From NCBI RefSeq assembly GCF_030063355.1, contig NZ_JASISZ010000001.1, positions 124,001 to 188,000 on the forward strand: a stretch of 64,000 nt of DNA, given 5' to 3'. The notes under the pieces were generated by a model that saw only the letters and a list, made by a program, of their open reading frames with translations, did not search any database and was not told where the DNA came from. Source of the DNA: Streptomyces sp. PH10-H1 (GTDB lineage Bacteria; Actinomycetota; Actinomycetes; Streptomycetales; Streptomycetaceae). The translations under genes were made by a program, and so were the position numbers. Positions 16,830 to 26,500 of this stretch are shown piece after piece. The first letter of the stretch is position 1, and each line of letters begins with the position of its first letter.

Positions 16830-18494
16830 TTGGCTGAGTTCATTTACACCATGCGCAAGGCCCGCAAGGCCCACGGCGACAAGGTGATCCTCGACGACGT
16901 CACACTGAGCTTCCTGCCCGGAGCGAAGATCGGCGTCGTCGGGCCGAACGGCGCCGGCAAGTCGACCGTCCTGAAGATCATGGCGGGGCTGGAGCAGACA
17001 TCCAACGGTGACGCGTTCCTGTCGCCCGGTTTCTCGGTCGGCATGCTGATGCAGGAGCCGAAGCTGGACGAGTCGAAGACGGTGCTGGAGAACGTCCAGG
17101 ACGGCGCCGCCGACACGATGGCGAAGCTCAAGCGGTTCAACGACATCGCCGAACTGATGGCGACGGACTACTCGGACGCGCTGCTCGACGAGATGGGCAA
17201 GCTGCAGGACGAGCTCGACCACGCGAACGGGTGGGACCTGGACGCGCAGCTGGAGCAGGCCATGGACGCGCTCGGCTGCCCCCCCGGGGAGTGGCCGGTC
17301 ACCACGCTGTCCGGTGGCGAGAAGCGCCGGGTGGCGCTGTGCAAGCTGCTGCTGGAAGCCCCCGACCTGCTGCTGCTCGATGAGCCCACCAACCACCTGG
17401 ACGCCGAATCGGTGAACTGGCTGGAGCAGCACCTGGCGAAGTACGCCGGCACCGTCGTCGCCGTCACTCACGACCGGTACTTCCTCAACAACGTCGCGCA
17501 GTGGATCCTCGAGCTCGACCGCGGCCGGGCGCACCCGTACGAGGGCAACTACTCCACGTACCTGGAGAAGAAGGCGTCCCGCCTGAAGGTCGAGGGGGCG
17601 AAGGACGTCAAGCGCGCCAAGCGCCTCAAGGAGGAGCTGGAGTGGGTCCGCTCCAACGCCAAGGGCCGGCAGGTCAAGTCCAAGGCGCGACTGGCCCGTT
17701 ACGAGGAGATGGCGGCCGAGGCCGACAAGGTGCGGAAGCTGGACTTCGATGAGATCCAGATCCCGCCGGGCCCGCGTCTGGGTTCCATCGTCGTCGAGGT
17801 CGAGAACCTCTCCAAGGCGTTCGGCGACAAGGTCCTCATCGACGACCTGAGCTTCACGCTGCCGCGCAACGGCATCGTCGGCGTCATCGGCCCGAACGGC
17901 GCGGGCAAGACCACGCTGTTCAAGATGATCCAGGGCCTGGAGACACCGGACTCCGGCAAGATCAAGGTCGGCGAGACCGTCAAGATCTCGTACGTCGACC
18001 AGAGCCGCGCCAACATCGACCCCAAGAAGACGCTGTGGGCCGTCGTCTCCGACGAGCTGGACTACATCAACGTCGGCCAGGTCGAGATGCCGTCCCGCGC
18101 CTACGTCAGCGCCTTCGGCTTCAAGGGCCCGGACCAGCAGAAGCCGGCCGGCGTGCTGTCCGGTGGTGAGCGCAACCGGCTGAACCTGGCGCTGACGCTC
18201 AAGGAGGGCGGCAACCTGCTGCTCCTCGACGAGCCGACCAACGACCTCGACGTCGAGTCCCTGGGCTCGCTGGAGAACGCGCTGCTGGAGTTCCCGGGCG
18301 CGGCCGTGGTCATCTCCCACGACCGCTGGTTCCTGGACCGGGTCGCGACGCACATCCTCGCGTACGAGGGCGAGAGCCGCTGGTACTGGTTCGAGGGCAA
18401 CTTCGAGTCGTACGAGAAGAACAAGATCGAGCGGCTCGGTGCCGACGCGGCCCGTCCGCACCGCGCCACGTACAAGAAGCTGACCCGCGGCTGA
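16830..18494 (+). CDS. ettA: Energy-dependent translational throttle protein EttA
   Basis: This ABC-F ATPase binds the ribosomal E site and gates the first elongation steps according to the ATP/ADP ratio. The start is a TTG at 16830: the following residues AEFIYTMRKARKAHGDK align with the universal N-terminus of EttA, and the resulting length of 554 is that of the family. It has two nucleotide-binding domains, with Walker A GPNGAGKST twice, signatures LSGGEKRR and LSGGERNR, and DEPTNHLD/DEPTNDLD. Between them lies the arm and charged linker (about residues 240-320). There is no transmembrane part. It overlaps the thioesterase gene by one base. Confidence 0.93.
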   Translation: MAEFIYTMRKARKAHGDKVILDDVTLSFLPGAKIGVVGPNGAGKSTVLKIMAGLEQTSNGDAFLSPGFSVGMLMQEPKLDESKTVLENVQDGAADTMAKLKRFNDIAELMATDYSDALLDEMGKLQDELDHANGWDLDAQLEQAMDALGCPPGEWPVTTLSGGEKRRVALCKLLLEAPDLLLLDEPTNHLDAESVNWLEQHLAKYAGTVVAVTHDRYFLNNVAQWILELDRGRAHPYEGNYSTYLEKKASRLKVEGAKDVKRAKRLKEELEWVRSNAKGRQVKSKARLARYEEMAAEADKVRKLDFDEIQIPPGPRLGSIVVEVENLSKAFGDKVLIDDLSFTLPRNGIVGVIGPNGAGKTTLFKMIQGLETPDSGKIKVGETVKISYVDQSRANIDPKKTLWAVVSDELDYINVGQVEMPSRAYVSAFGFKGPDQQKPAGVLSGGERNRLNLALTLKEGGNLLLLDEPTNDLDVESLGSLENALLEFPGAAVVISHDRWFLDRVATHILAYEGESRWYWFEGNFESYEKNKIERLGADAARPHRATYKKLTRG

Positions 18495-18946
18495 TGGCCC
18501 GGCATATTTACAGCTGCCCGCTGCGCTGGTCGGACATGGATGCCTTCGGGCACGTCAACAACGTCGTCTTCCTGCGGTATCTGGAAGAGGCGCGCATCGA
18601 CTTCATGTTCCGGCTGGCGCCGGGTGAGGGCAGCACGTCGTTCACGGGCGGGTCCGTCGTGGCCCGGCACGAGATCGACTATCTGCGGCCGCTGGTCCAC
18701 CGGCACGCGCCGGTGACCATCGAGTCGTGGGTGACGAAGATAGGGGCGGCCTCGATGACCGTCGCGTACGAGATCAAGGACGAGGAGACCGTGTACGTAC
18801 GGGCTTCCACGGTCGTGGTCCCGTACAACCTCGCGGAGGCGCGGCCGCGCCGGATCAGCGCGGAGGAGCGGTCCTTCCTGGAGGCGTACCGCGACGAGCT
18901 GCCGTCCGAGGCCGGGGTCCTGTCCGACGGGGCCGTCGCCGCATGA
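18494..18946 (+). CDS. Acyl-CoA thioesterase, 4HBT hotdog fold
   Basis: This 150-residue hotdog-fold protein has the 4-hydroxybenzoyl-CoA thioesterase pattern RWSDMDAFGHVNNVVFLRYLEEAR (quoted in part), in which the Asp of DAFGHVN is catalytic. It probably hydrolyses acyl-CoA of unknown chain type in the cytoplasm. Its ATG overlaps the ettA stop (TGATG), so it is translated from the same message. The function of that coupling is unclear. Confidence 0.87.
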   Translation: MARHIYSCPLRWSDMDAFGHVNNVVFLRYLEEARIDFMFRLAPGEGSTSFTGGSVVARHEIDYLRPLVHRHAPVTIESWVTKIGAASMTVAYEIKDEETVYVRASTVVVPYNLAEARPRRISAEERSFLEAYRDELPSEAGVLSDGAVAA

Positions 18947-19623
18947 CGCGGTTGCTCCTGGCCGGCACCGGGGAGGCGGCGGGACTCGCCGCCTTCCTGA
19001 GCCGGCTGATCCGCTGGGACAAGGCCGCCGTCGTCCGGCTGCGCTCCGAGCGGGGGGTGCTGGCGGTGTTCGGCCAGCCGCCCTTCGGCGGGGTGCTGGC
19101 CGTGCGCACGGCCGCGCTCCGCGAGATCCTCGACCTCGATGCCACGGTCTCGGCCGGGCAGCTGCTCGAGGGCATCGAGAAGGCCAGCGCCGAGGGCGGT
19201 ATCGAGGACGGCGGCCTCGTCGTGGTGCCGCCGCCCGTCACCGGCCCGCCCTGGGCCGGGCTGCTGCCGCCACGCGGCGGCTGGCAGCGGATCGCCGACC
19301 TCGCGCCCCGGGACGTACGGGCCGCCGCCGAGCAGGTGGTGAGTGAATTCCGCACCCGCACCGAGGTGCTGGTGCCGGAACGGCGGACGCGGGCCGAGCT
19401 CGACGCCCTCGCGGAGGAGGTCTGGTCCCGGCCGTTCGGGGACACGGTGCTGCCGGTGCGGGCCGTTCACGCGGCACAGGCGCTGGGATTCCTGCGGGGC
19501 GGCGGCGATGAGCCGTTCGCCCTCCTGTCGGCCGGGGCGTGGCTGCGGCTGCGCACGCCGTACGGATCGGTCGCGGTACGGCGCTCGGCCCTCGGTTCCG
19601 GCCTGACGGTCACCCCCGCCTGA
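18943..19623 (+). CDS. Conserved hypothetical protein of the ettA operon
   Basis: This 226-residue protein starts at ATG 18943, overlapping the thioesterase stop by ATGA, as third gene of the operon. I do not recognise a named family. It begins LLLAGTGEAAGLAAFLSRLIRW, has a central Pro-rich GLVVVPPPVTGPPWAGLLPPRGGW stretch and a helical middle. It ends in beta strands (AWLRLRTPYGSVAVRR). There is no signal peptide or membrane helix. Related proteins appear to accompany ettA in actinobacteria, from memory. Confidence 0.75.
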   Translation: MTRLLLAGTGEAAGLAAFLSRLIRWDKAAVVRLRSERGVLAVFGQPPFGGVLAVRTAALREILDLDATVSAGQLLEGIEKASAEGGIEDGGLVVVPPPVTGPPWAGLLPPRGGWQRIADLAPRDVRAAAEQVVSEFRTRTEVLVPERRTRAELDALAEEVWSRPFGDTVLPVRAVHAAQALGFLRGGGDEPFALLSAGAWLRLRTPYGSVAVRRSALGSGLTVTPA

Positions 19624-19660
19624 CAGCTACTCCCGCTCGGCCCCCGCCCACAACCCTGGA

Positions 19661-20656
19661 TCAGTCCTGCTCCGGCGTCGTCGGGCGGTCCGGCCAGACG
19701 CCGATGTGGTCGGTCTCCAGTTCCAGCAGGACCCGGTTCTCGATGGAGAGCGCCGCGGTGTAGTCGCGGGGGAGCTGCAGCCGCCCGGCGCGGTCGACGG
19801 TGGCGTACTCACGGGCGACGACGGACTCCTGGCCGTGTTCGTCGATCTCGGTGTGCCGGAGGACCTCGGAGGCGGTGCGGCCGTCGCGGATGGCGACGGT
19901 GCGGCGGACGGCGTCGGCCACGGCGTGGTCATGGGTGACGACTACGACGGTGGTGCCGAGCTCCTCGTTGGCGGTGCGGAACGCGGCGAAGACCTGCTCG
20001 CCGGTGGCGGAGTCGAGTTCACCGGTGGGTTCGTCGGCCAGCACCAGGGACGGGGAGTTGGCGAGGGCGACGGCGATGGCGGTGCGCTGCTGCTCGCCGC
20101 CGGACATCTGGCCGGGGTGGCGGTCATGGCAGTAGCCGACGCCGAGCATGGCGAGCAGTTCGGTGGCGCGGGCGGCGTGCAACCGCTTGGCCCGGAAGCC
20201 GTCCCGGCCGGACAACTGCATCGGCAGCACGACGTTCTGAGCAGCCGTCAGATACGGCAGGAGGTTGCGGGCGGTCTGCTGCCAGACGAAGCCGACGACC
20301 TCACGGCGGTAGCGCAGCCGCGACTTGGCGTCCATGTCGAGCAGGTCGTAGCCGCCGACGGAGGCCGCGCCCGCGGTCGGTACGTCGAGGCCGGCGAGGA
20401 TGTTCAGGAGGGTGGACTTGCCGCTGCCCGAGGCGCCGACCAGGGCCATCAGCTCGCCCTTCGCGACGAGCAGGTCCAGCCCCTGCAGGGCCTGGACCTC
20501 GACGCCGTCGGCGGTGAAGATCCGCACCAGGCGGTCGCAGCTGATGAGCGCGTCCTGCCCGTAGGCGGGCCGGTCGCGGCGGACGGCCGCCAGCCGTTCC
20601 AGTTCGGCCAGGGTGGTAGTGGTGCCGGCGGTGCTGTCCGCGGTGGTCCCGGTCAT
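19661..20656 (-). CDS. ABC transporter ATP-binding protein with C-terminal AbrB-like domain
   Basis: This 331-residue ATPase pairs with two FtsX-type permeases upstream. Walker A is GASGSGKST, the signature MSGGEQQR, Walker B LVLADEPTG and the H-loop VTHDH; these occupy about residues 30-255. A C-terminal extension (about 280-330) reads YATVDRAGRLQLPRDY, then LSIENRVLLELE and IGVWPD. This matches the swapped-hairpin AbrB/SpoVT fold (V..AGR..LP......L.I...V.L......I.V.P). Such a domain usually dimerises and binds DNA, and it is unexpected on a transporter ATPase. The ATG overlaps the permease stop and is preceded by AGGAG. It may mediate dimerisation or let the ATPase regulate its own operon. 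Confidence 0.85.
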   Translation of the reverse strand: MTGTTADSTAGTTTTLAELERLAAVRRDRPAYGQDALISCDRLVRIFTADGVEVQALQGLDLLVAKGELMALVGASGSGKSTLLNILAGLDVPTAGAASVGGYDLLDMDAKSRLRYRREVVGFVWQQTARNLLPYLTAAQNVVLPMQLSGRDGFRAKRLHAARATELLAMLGVGYCHDRHPGQMSGGEQQRTAIAVALANSPSLVLADEPTGELDSATGEQVFAAFRTANEELGTTVVVVTHDHAVADAVRRTVAIRDGRTASEVLRHTEIDEHGQESVVAREYATVDRAGRLQLPRDYTAALSIENRVLLELETDHIGVWPDRPTTPEQD

Positions 20657-23523
20657 GCGCGGTCTCCTACTCTCAAGTCCGTACTCTCACGCCGCCGTCC
20701 GGTCACCCAGACCTGCGCCAGCAGCACCGCGCAGGCCAGCACCAGCAGCCCGGCCGACGGCAGCGCCAGGGAGAGCGGGTCGACCCGCAGGCCGAGGCCG
20801 GCCGGTACGGTGGTGCTCGGATCGCTGCCGAACGCGAGCGCGGTGATGTCGACTCCCGGCCCGAGCAGCGGGATCGCCGCCAGGCCGACGAGCACGCCCC
20901 CGATGGCCGCCAGCAGTGCCTGCGGCAGCATTTCCAGGAAGAGCAGCCGCCGCGCGTCGCGCCGGCTCATACCCATGGTCCGCAGCCGGGCGAGCAGCGC
21001 GGTGCGCTGGGGGGCGGCCTGGAGCAGGGACAGCAGCAGCGCGAGCGCGCTGTAGCCGGCCCCGCCCGCGACCGCCGCCAGATAGATGCCCCGTGCGCCG
21101 GCCTGCAGCGGCGAGTCGGAGAGGGCGGCGCGCTGTTCGCCGAGGGTGGTCACGAACATATTGGTGCCGGCTGCGGTGACGGCGGCGCGCAGCGCCTTGC
21201 CGTCGATCGGGCCGTCGGCCGTGGCCAGGAGAACGGTCGGGCCGGTGTACTGGCTGTAGACCATGCCGGGGTGCCGCTTGGTGAGTTGGGCGGAGGAGAC
21301 GATGACGAAGTCGGCGTTCGGCGCCGCAGGGGTGAGGTCGAGGACCGCGGCGGCCCGTACCTCCGTCGTTCCGATGGCGGGTTCCACGGTTCCCGTTCCG
21401 CCGGCGAGCTTCGCGGCGATGTCCGGTGAGACGACGGCGGGCATCGGGCCGTGGCCGTCGTCGTGCGCGAGCGCGTCGGCGGGGAAGCCGGGAAGCCCGA
21501 TGGAACGGGTCAGCCGGGCGTAGGCGGCGGGGTCGACGCTGATCAGGCTGTAGGACATTCCGAAGCCGGTCGTGGCGGCGCTGGGCTCCACCCGGACGCC
21601 GTAGGTTCCGGCGACGCCGGGGACCTGCCGGACTTTCTCCGCGAGCTTCTCCGGCAGCACGAAGTTGGCGTCGATCCTGGCGTCCGCGCCGACGGCCGCC
21701 CGTGCCGCCTCGTCGCGGCCGTCCGCGACTCCGGCGAGTACGGATCCGCCGAAGGAGGCCACGGTGAGCGACATCAGCAGGGCGAGCAGCGGCAGTTGGG
21801 CGCTGGCAGGGGACCGGCCCGCGCGCGCCAGGCCGAGGTGGGTGACCGCGCCGGTCAGCCGGGCAGCGGGCCGGGCGAGCAGCCGCAGCGGCAGCGGGTA
21901 CAGGCGCAGCAGGATCAGGGCGGCGGCGATGGCGACCAGTACCGGCGCGGACGCCAGGAACGGGTCGGCGCCGCTGATGGTGCCACGCCGCCGCAGAGCG
22001 ACCACCGCGCCGATGACGAGGACGGTCACCGTGAGTTCGGCCACCGTACGGCGCCGGGAGGGCCGCGCGGCGGACACGTCCTCGCGTGCGGCCGGGCGCG
22101 GGCGGCGGTGGACGGCGATGGCCCGCAGTGGCAGCGCGAGCGAGGCCGCCGCGGCCACGGTGGCGCCGAGCAGCAGCGAGAGGAGGTACCGATCGGTCGG
22201 CAGGAGGACGAACGCGAGCACGATTCCGGCGATCGCGGCCGGTACGGCCGCCGCCGCCGTCTCGCCGAGCAGCCGGGCGCCCATACCGCGCAACGATCCG
22301 CCGCGAGCGCGCAGCAGGGTGAGTTCGCCGCGGCGGCGTTCGGCGGCGAGCCCGCCCGCCATGAGCAGGACGGCGAACGCGGTGGCGCCGACGCCGATCG
22401 CGGCGACCAGGACGAGGGGGAGCGCCGCCGTCCGGTCGCGGTCGTACATGGTGAGGAGCCGTCCGAGGCCGGTGGTGACGTGGACGAAACCGGCGGTCTC
22501 CTGGAGTTTGACGGAATCCGGTCCGGTGTCGAACGAGGCCAGCAGCTGCTGGAACGGCGCAACATCCCGAGGAGTGAGCCGGGACCCGTCGACGGGGTGG
22601 TGCCAGTAGAGCGTCGCGCCCCGGCTCAGGCTGAGCGTGGCGGATCCCGCCTCCGGGGCGATCAGCGCGGTGAAGTGCCAGTAGAACGTGGGCTCTTCGC
22701 CCATGGCCGGCGGCGGCGAGGCCAGCACCGGGGTGAGGAGGTCGGGATCCTCGTTCCAGTACGGGCTGCCCGGATCGTTCGGCGCGACGACGCCCGTCAC
22801 ATGGACGACGAGAGGCGGTCCCAGGGTGCTGAGGTGGATCTCGGATCCGGTCCGCAGGCCCATCACCTTGGCGGTCCGCTCGGTGATCGCGGCATCGACC
22901 CGGGTGACCTTGCCCGACGCGTCCGGGACCGCCGGCCCGCTCGGCAGGCTGCCGCTCAGCATCCGGGCATGCCGCTCCAGGCCCTGCTGCGCGACGAGGT
23001 CGGCTTTCGGGGGCAGCGTCTTGGTCGGCCGCGGCAGGCCCGGATCGAGCACCGCCGATTCGCCGCCGGTGCGGACGCCGAGCACGGACTGGCCGGGCAC
23101 CAGACGCAGCGGCGGCCGGACGAGTTTCTGGAACGCTTCGTCGACGGAGGCGAGCGCCGCCGGGTTGAAGGGGACCTCGCCCGGCGCCATGTCCCGGAAG
23201 TCGCCGCTCGACGTGGTCTTGGTGAGGGTGAAGGTGCGGTCGCGCAGCTTCGACTCGGTGATCGAGTCGCGCAGGGCCTTGTTCTCGTAGCGGTCCACCG
23301 CACGCGGCAGCGCAGCGGCCAGGAAGGCGGTGACCAGGACGAGCAGGGCCATCGCGATCGCCGCGGCCGGTGCCGCGCGCAGCCGGACGCGTACCCAGGA
23401 GACGCCGCCCGGGCCGGACCCACCGGACGCGCCGGCCTTTCCAGGTGCGCGGGGTGCTCCCTGCGCGTCCGTTCTGCCGGGCTCGTCCGTCCCGTCGGGG
23501 AGATCCGCCGTCACGTCGGTCAT
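20653..23523 (-). CDS. Large FtsX-like ABC permease (second)
   Basis: This 956-residue membrane protein starts at ATG 23523 behind GGGGAGG. A hydrophilic N-terminal tail of about 55 residues precedes the first helix. A large extracytoplasmic region of MacB type follows, then FtsX-domain helix groups near residues 365-480 and again near the C-terminus (ALLARLRTMGMSRRDARRL). The one-base gap from the preceding permease gene and the ATGA overlap with the ATPase gene mean all three are co-translated. Together they form a heteromeric type VII ABC system, which usually works by mechanical force on lipoproteins, peptides or cell-wall enzymes rather than by channel transport. Confidence 0.87.
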   Translation of the reverse strand: MTDVTADLPDGTDEPGRTDAQGAPRAPGKAGASGGSGPGGVSWVRVRLRAAPAAAIAMALLVLVTAFLAAALPRAVDRYENKALRDSITESKLRDRTFTLTKTTSSGDFRDMAPGEVPFNPAALASVDEAFQKLVRPPLRLVPGQSVLGVRTGGESAVLDPGLPRPTKTLPPKADLVAQQGLERHARMLSGSLPSGPAVPDASGKVTRVDAAITERTAKVMGLRTGSEIHLSTLGPPLVVHVTGVVAPNDPGSPYWNEDPDLLTPVLASPPPAMGEEPTFYWHFTALIAPEAGSATLSLSRGATLYWHHPVDGSRLTPRDVAPFQQLLASFDTGPDSVKLQETAGFVHVTTGLGRLLTMYDRDRTAALPLVLVAAIGVGATAFAVLLMAGGLAAERRRGELTLLRARGGSLRGMGARLLGETAAAAVPAAIAGIVLAFVLLPTDRYLLSLLLGATVAAAASLALPLRAIAVHRRPRPAAREDVSAARPSRRRTVAELTVTVLVIGAVVALRRRGTISGADPFLASAPVLVAIAAALILLRLYPLPLRLLARPAARLTGAVTHLGLARAGRSPASAQLPLLALLMSLTVASFGGSVLAGVADGRDEAARAAVGADARIDANFVLPEKLAEKVRQVPGVAGTYGVRVEPSAATTGFGMSYSLISVDPAAYARLTRSIGLPGFPADALAHDDGHGPMPAVVSPDIAAKLAGGTGTVEPAIGTTEVRAAAVLDLTPAAPNADFVIVSSAQLTKRHPGMVYSQYTGPTVLLATADGPIDGKALRAAVTAAGTNMFVTTLGEQRAALSDSPLQAGARGIYLAAVAGGAGYSALALLLSLLQAAPQRTALLARLRTMGMSRRDARRLLFLEMLPQALLAAIGGVLVGLAAIPLLGPGVDITALAFGSDPSTTVPAGLGLRVDPLSLALPSAGLLVLACAVLLAQVWVTGRRRESTDLRVGDRA

Positions 23524-23524
23524 G

Positions 23525-26500
23525 TCAGTCCTCCCCTTGGCTGCGCAGCGCGGTGACCGGATCGCCGCGCCGTACCGCCGTCAGCACGACCACCAGCAGC
23601 GGTACGACCAGCACCATGGCGATCAGCTGCACGAGCGGCGCCACAGGCAGGGTGACCAGCAGCTTCGGGACGGGCTGGGACGCCTGCGTCGTCAGCACGA
23701 TCAGCGGTACCACCATCCGCGTCAGGAGAGCGCCGAGCGCCACCCCGACCACGAGAGCCAGCAACACCAGCAGTCCCTGTTCAGCGGCGAGCATCCGGGC
23801 GAGCTTGCGGCGCGGCGCTCCCAGGGCCCGCAGCACCGCGAACTCCCCGCTGCGTTCGCGGATGGCGCCGGCCGAGCTGACCGCGAAGCCCACCGCCGCC
23901 AGGACGGCCGCGGCGATCACGGCGGCCGGCAGCGCCGACTGCGGTCCCGCGCCGAGCGGGTCGGCGCGCAGCTCGCGGGCGGTCTCGTCGCGCACCAGCA
24001 GCGAGTCGATGTCGGCGCGGTCGCGCAGCGCGGCGGCGACCTGGGCGGTGGCGCCCGGCCGGGCCGACAGCCACCACTCCGAGGGCTCCATGGAACGGCC
24101 GTTCTTCCCGTCCAGCATCCGGTCCACCGCACGCAGGTCCAGCAGCAGCCCCCCACCGTCCGCAGGGGACGACGCGGCGTCCGCGGTGATGCCGGGCAGG
24201 GCGTGCACCACGCCGGTGATGTGCACGGCCGCCTCGGTGCCGTTCAGCTCGACCCGGACCTCGCTGCCCACCTCGCTGCCGGCGGCCCGCAGGAAGGCGT
24301 CGGTGGCGATCCCGGAGAGCACCGGGGCGTCCGGAACGGCGAGTTGCACGGTCAGCTGGGCGGCACCGGCGGACGGCTTCTCCGGGTCGGGGGCCATGGC
24401 GCCGGTCGCGTACGTCACGGTCAGCGGGGTGCCGGGTGCGGAGGTGGCCGGTCCGGGGGCCGGCAGGGTGTCGGTGCCGCTGCCGTAGGCGGCATCAACG
24501 TTCTGCAGCTGTGCCTTCGCGACCCACGACGAGCCGGTGGCCGCGACCACCGGGCGGACGGTGCCGTCCGCGGTGACGGCCTCCAGCGCTGAGACGTTGA
24601 GCCGGTGCTTCTCCACTTGTTCGGGGGTCTTGTAGTCGGCTTCGATACGGGTGAGCCGCAGGGGTCCTGCCGGTGACCCACCCGTATGGCCCGCTGCGTC
24701 GGCGAGGTCCAGGACCAGCTGATGCGGCTTTCCGTCGGCGGGGACATCGCCGAGCGAGAAGACATACGCGACGTCGTTGCCGTCCCTGACGGTCGCGGTG
24801 AGCGAGTCGACGACGTCGCTCGGCCGGTTCGCGTCGACCTGGGTGGTGAAGCGCAACTGCTGGGCGGCGGCGGGTATGCCGAAGCCGCCGGTGTCCCCGG
24901 CCCTGCCCTTCTCACCGGCCCGCAGCGGCCGCAGCAGCTCCGCCAGCGGACGGTCGGACAGGTCGTCGCGCATCCGCATCACCCCGCCGGCCTTCGCCGT
25001 GTCGATCACGAGGATGGTCGCAACGCGCTGCTGGGGCAGCGAGAGCTGGGCGCGCGCCGCGGGCGCGGCCGTGGCGACGCCCGGCACATGCTCGTAGATC
25101 CCGGCCTGTCCGAACGGCGGGGTGGTGGAGCCGGTCACCCGCAGGTCGGCGCCGACCGTGAAGTCGGCCTGGTCGCTCTGGGAACGGTCCCAGCTGGCGC
25201 CCTGCCCGATCGCGAAGATGCCCATCGCGACCGCCAGCACGAGCAGCAGCACAGCGCCTGCGCCGCGCCGCGGCCGGCGCGACAGCTGCCAGCCCGCGAG
25301 CGCCAGCGACAGCCCGCTGCCGCGCGCCGCCCTGCGCTCGCCGAGCCGTGCGGCCAGCGGCAGCAGCCGCAGCACCAGGACGGTGCCGGCCAGCAGACAC
25401 AGCGCGGGCGCGGCGACCAGCACCGGGTCCACGCCGAGCGTGCCGCCGGTGTCGGAGCTCAGTACCCCGCTGCCCGAGGCGCGGCGGGACAGTTGCCAGT
25501 AGGCGATCCCGGCGAGCAGCAGCAGGCCGAGGTCGGCCCCGGCCTGTACCGCGCCGGGCAGCGCCCCGCGCCGGGCGCGCGCCGAGCGCTCCGCGACATA
25601 CGTTCCCGGTCCGCGCAGGGCCGGCACGATCACGGCGAACGCGCAGGCCAGCGCGGTTCCGGCGGCCACCCACCAGGCGGAGGCGCCGATCGCGCCGCCG
25701 AGGTCGGTGCCGGACCTGGCCAGCGCGCCGTGCCCGGCCAGCAGCCGGATCACCGGCCCGGCGAGCAGTGGGGCGGCCAGTCCGGCGGGCACCGCGAGCA
25801 GCAGCGCCTCATTGGCGGCCAGCCGGGCGACGCGGCCCCGTGAACCGCCGCGGGCACGCAGCAGCGCGGTTTCGCCGGCCCGTTCCTCGGAGAGCAGTTG
25901 AGCGACGAGCAGCAGGGCGAAACCGGCCAGGATCAGCAGCTGCAGTGCGCCGATCAGCAGGGTCGAGCGGGTCACCAGGAGGGTGCGCTCCACCCCGGTG
26001 AGCAGGTCGGGCAGGTCGGAGGAGATCTGCACCCCGGAGTTCGCCGGGTCCCTGGAGACGGCGGTCATGCTCCGCTGCACGTCCTCCCGCACCCCGGGGA
26101 TGCCGGCCACACCCAGGGTCCGGAAGTCGGCGGTGCTCTGCCAGGACATCTCCGCGGGGGCGAGGCGGCCGGAGCCGAAGACGCTCGGGTCGGCGAGCAG
26201 CGGCCCGTACGTTGTGAAGGACACGGTGCGGACGCCGTGGCCGCCCATCGGGTCGAGCTGCCAGTACGGGTCGCTCCGGTCGGCCGGCCGGTAGGTGCCG
26301 GTGACCTGGATGCGGAGCATCGGGCCGCCGAGCCGGCTGGTCAGGTCGATGATCGCGCCGGGGCGCACGCCGAGCGACCGTGCGACGTGCTCGGGGACCG
26401 CCACCGGCAGGGCGCCGCTGCCCTGGGTGACCGCGCCCGGCCAGCCGCCCTGGATCAGCGTCACATGGGCGCGGTCGAAGGTGGCCAGCAGCGTCAGATC

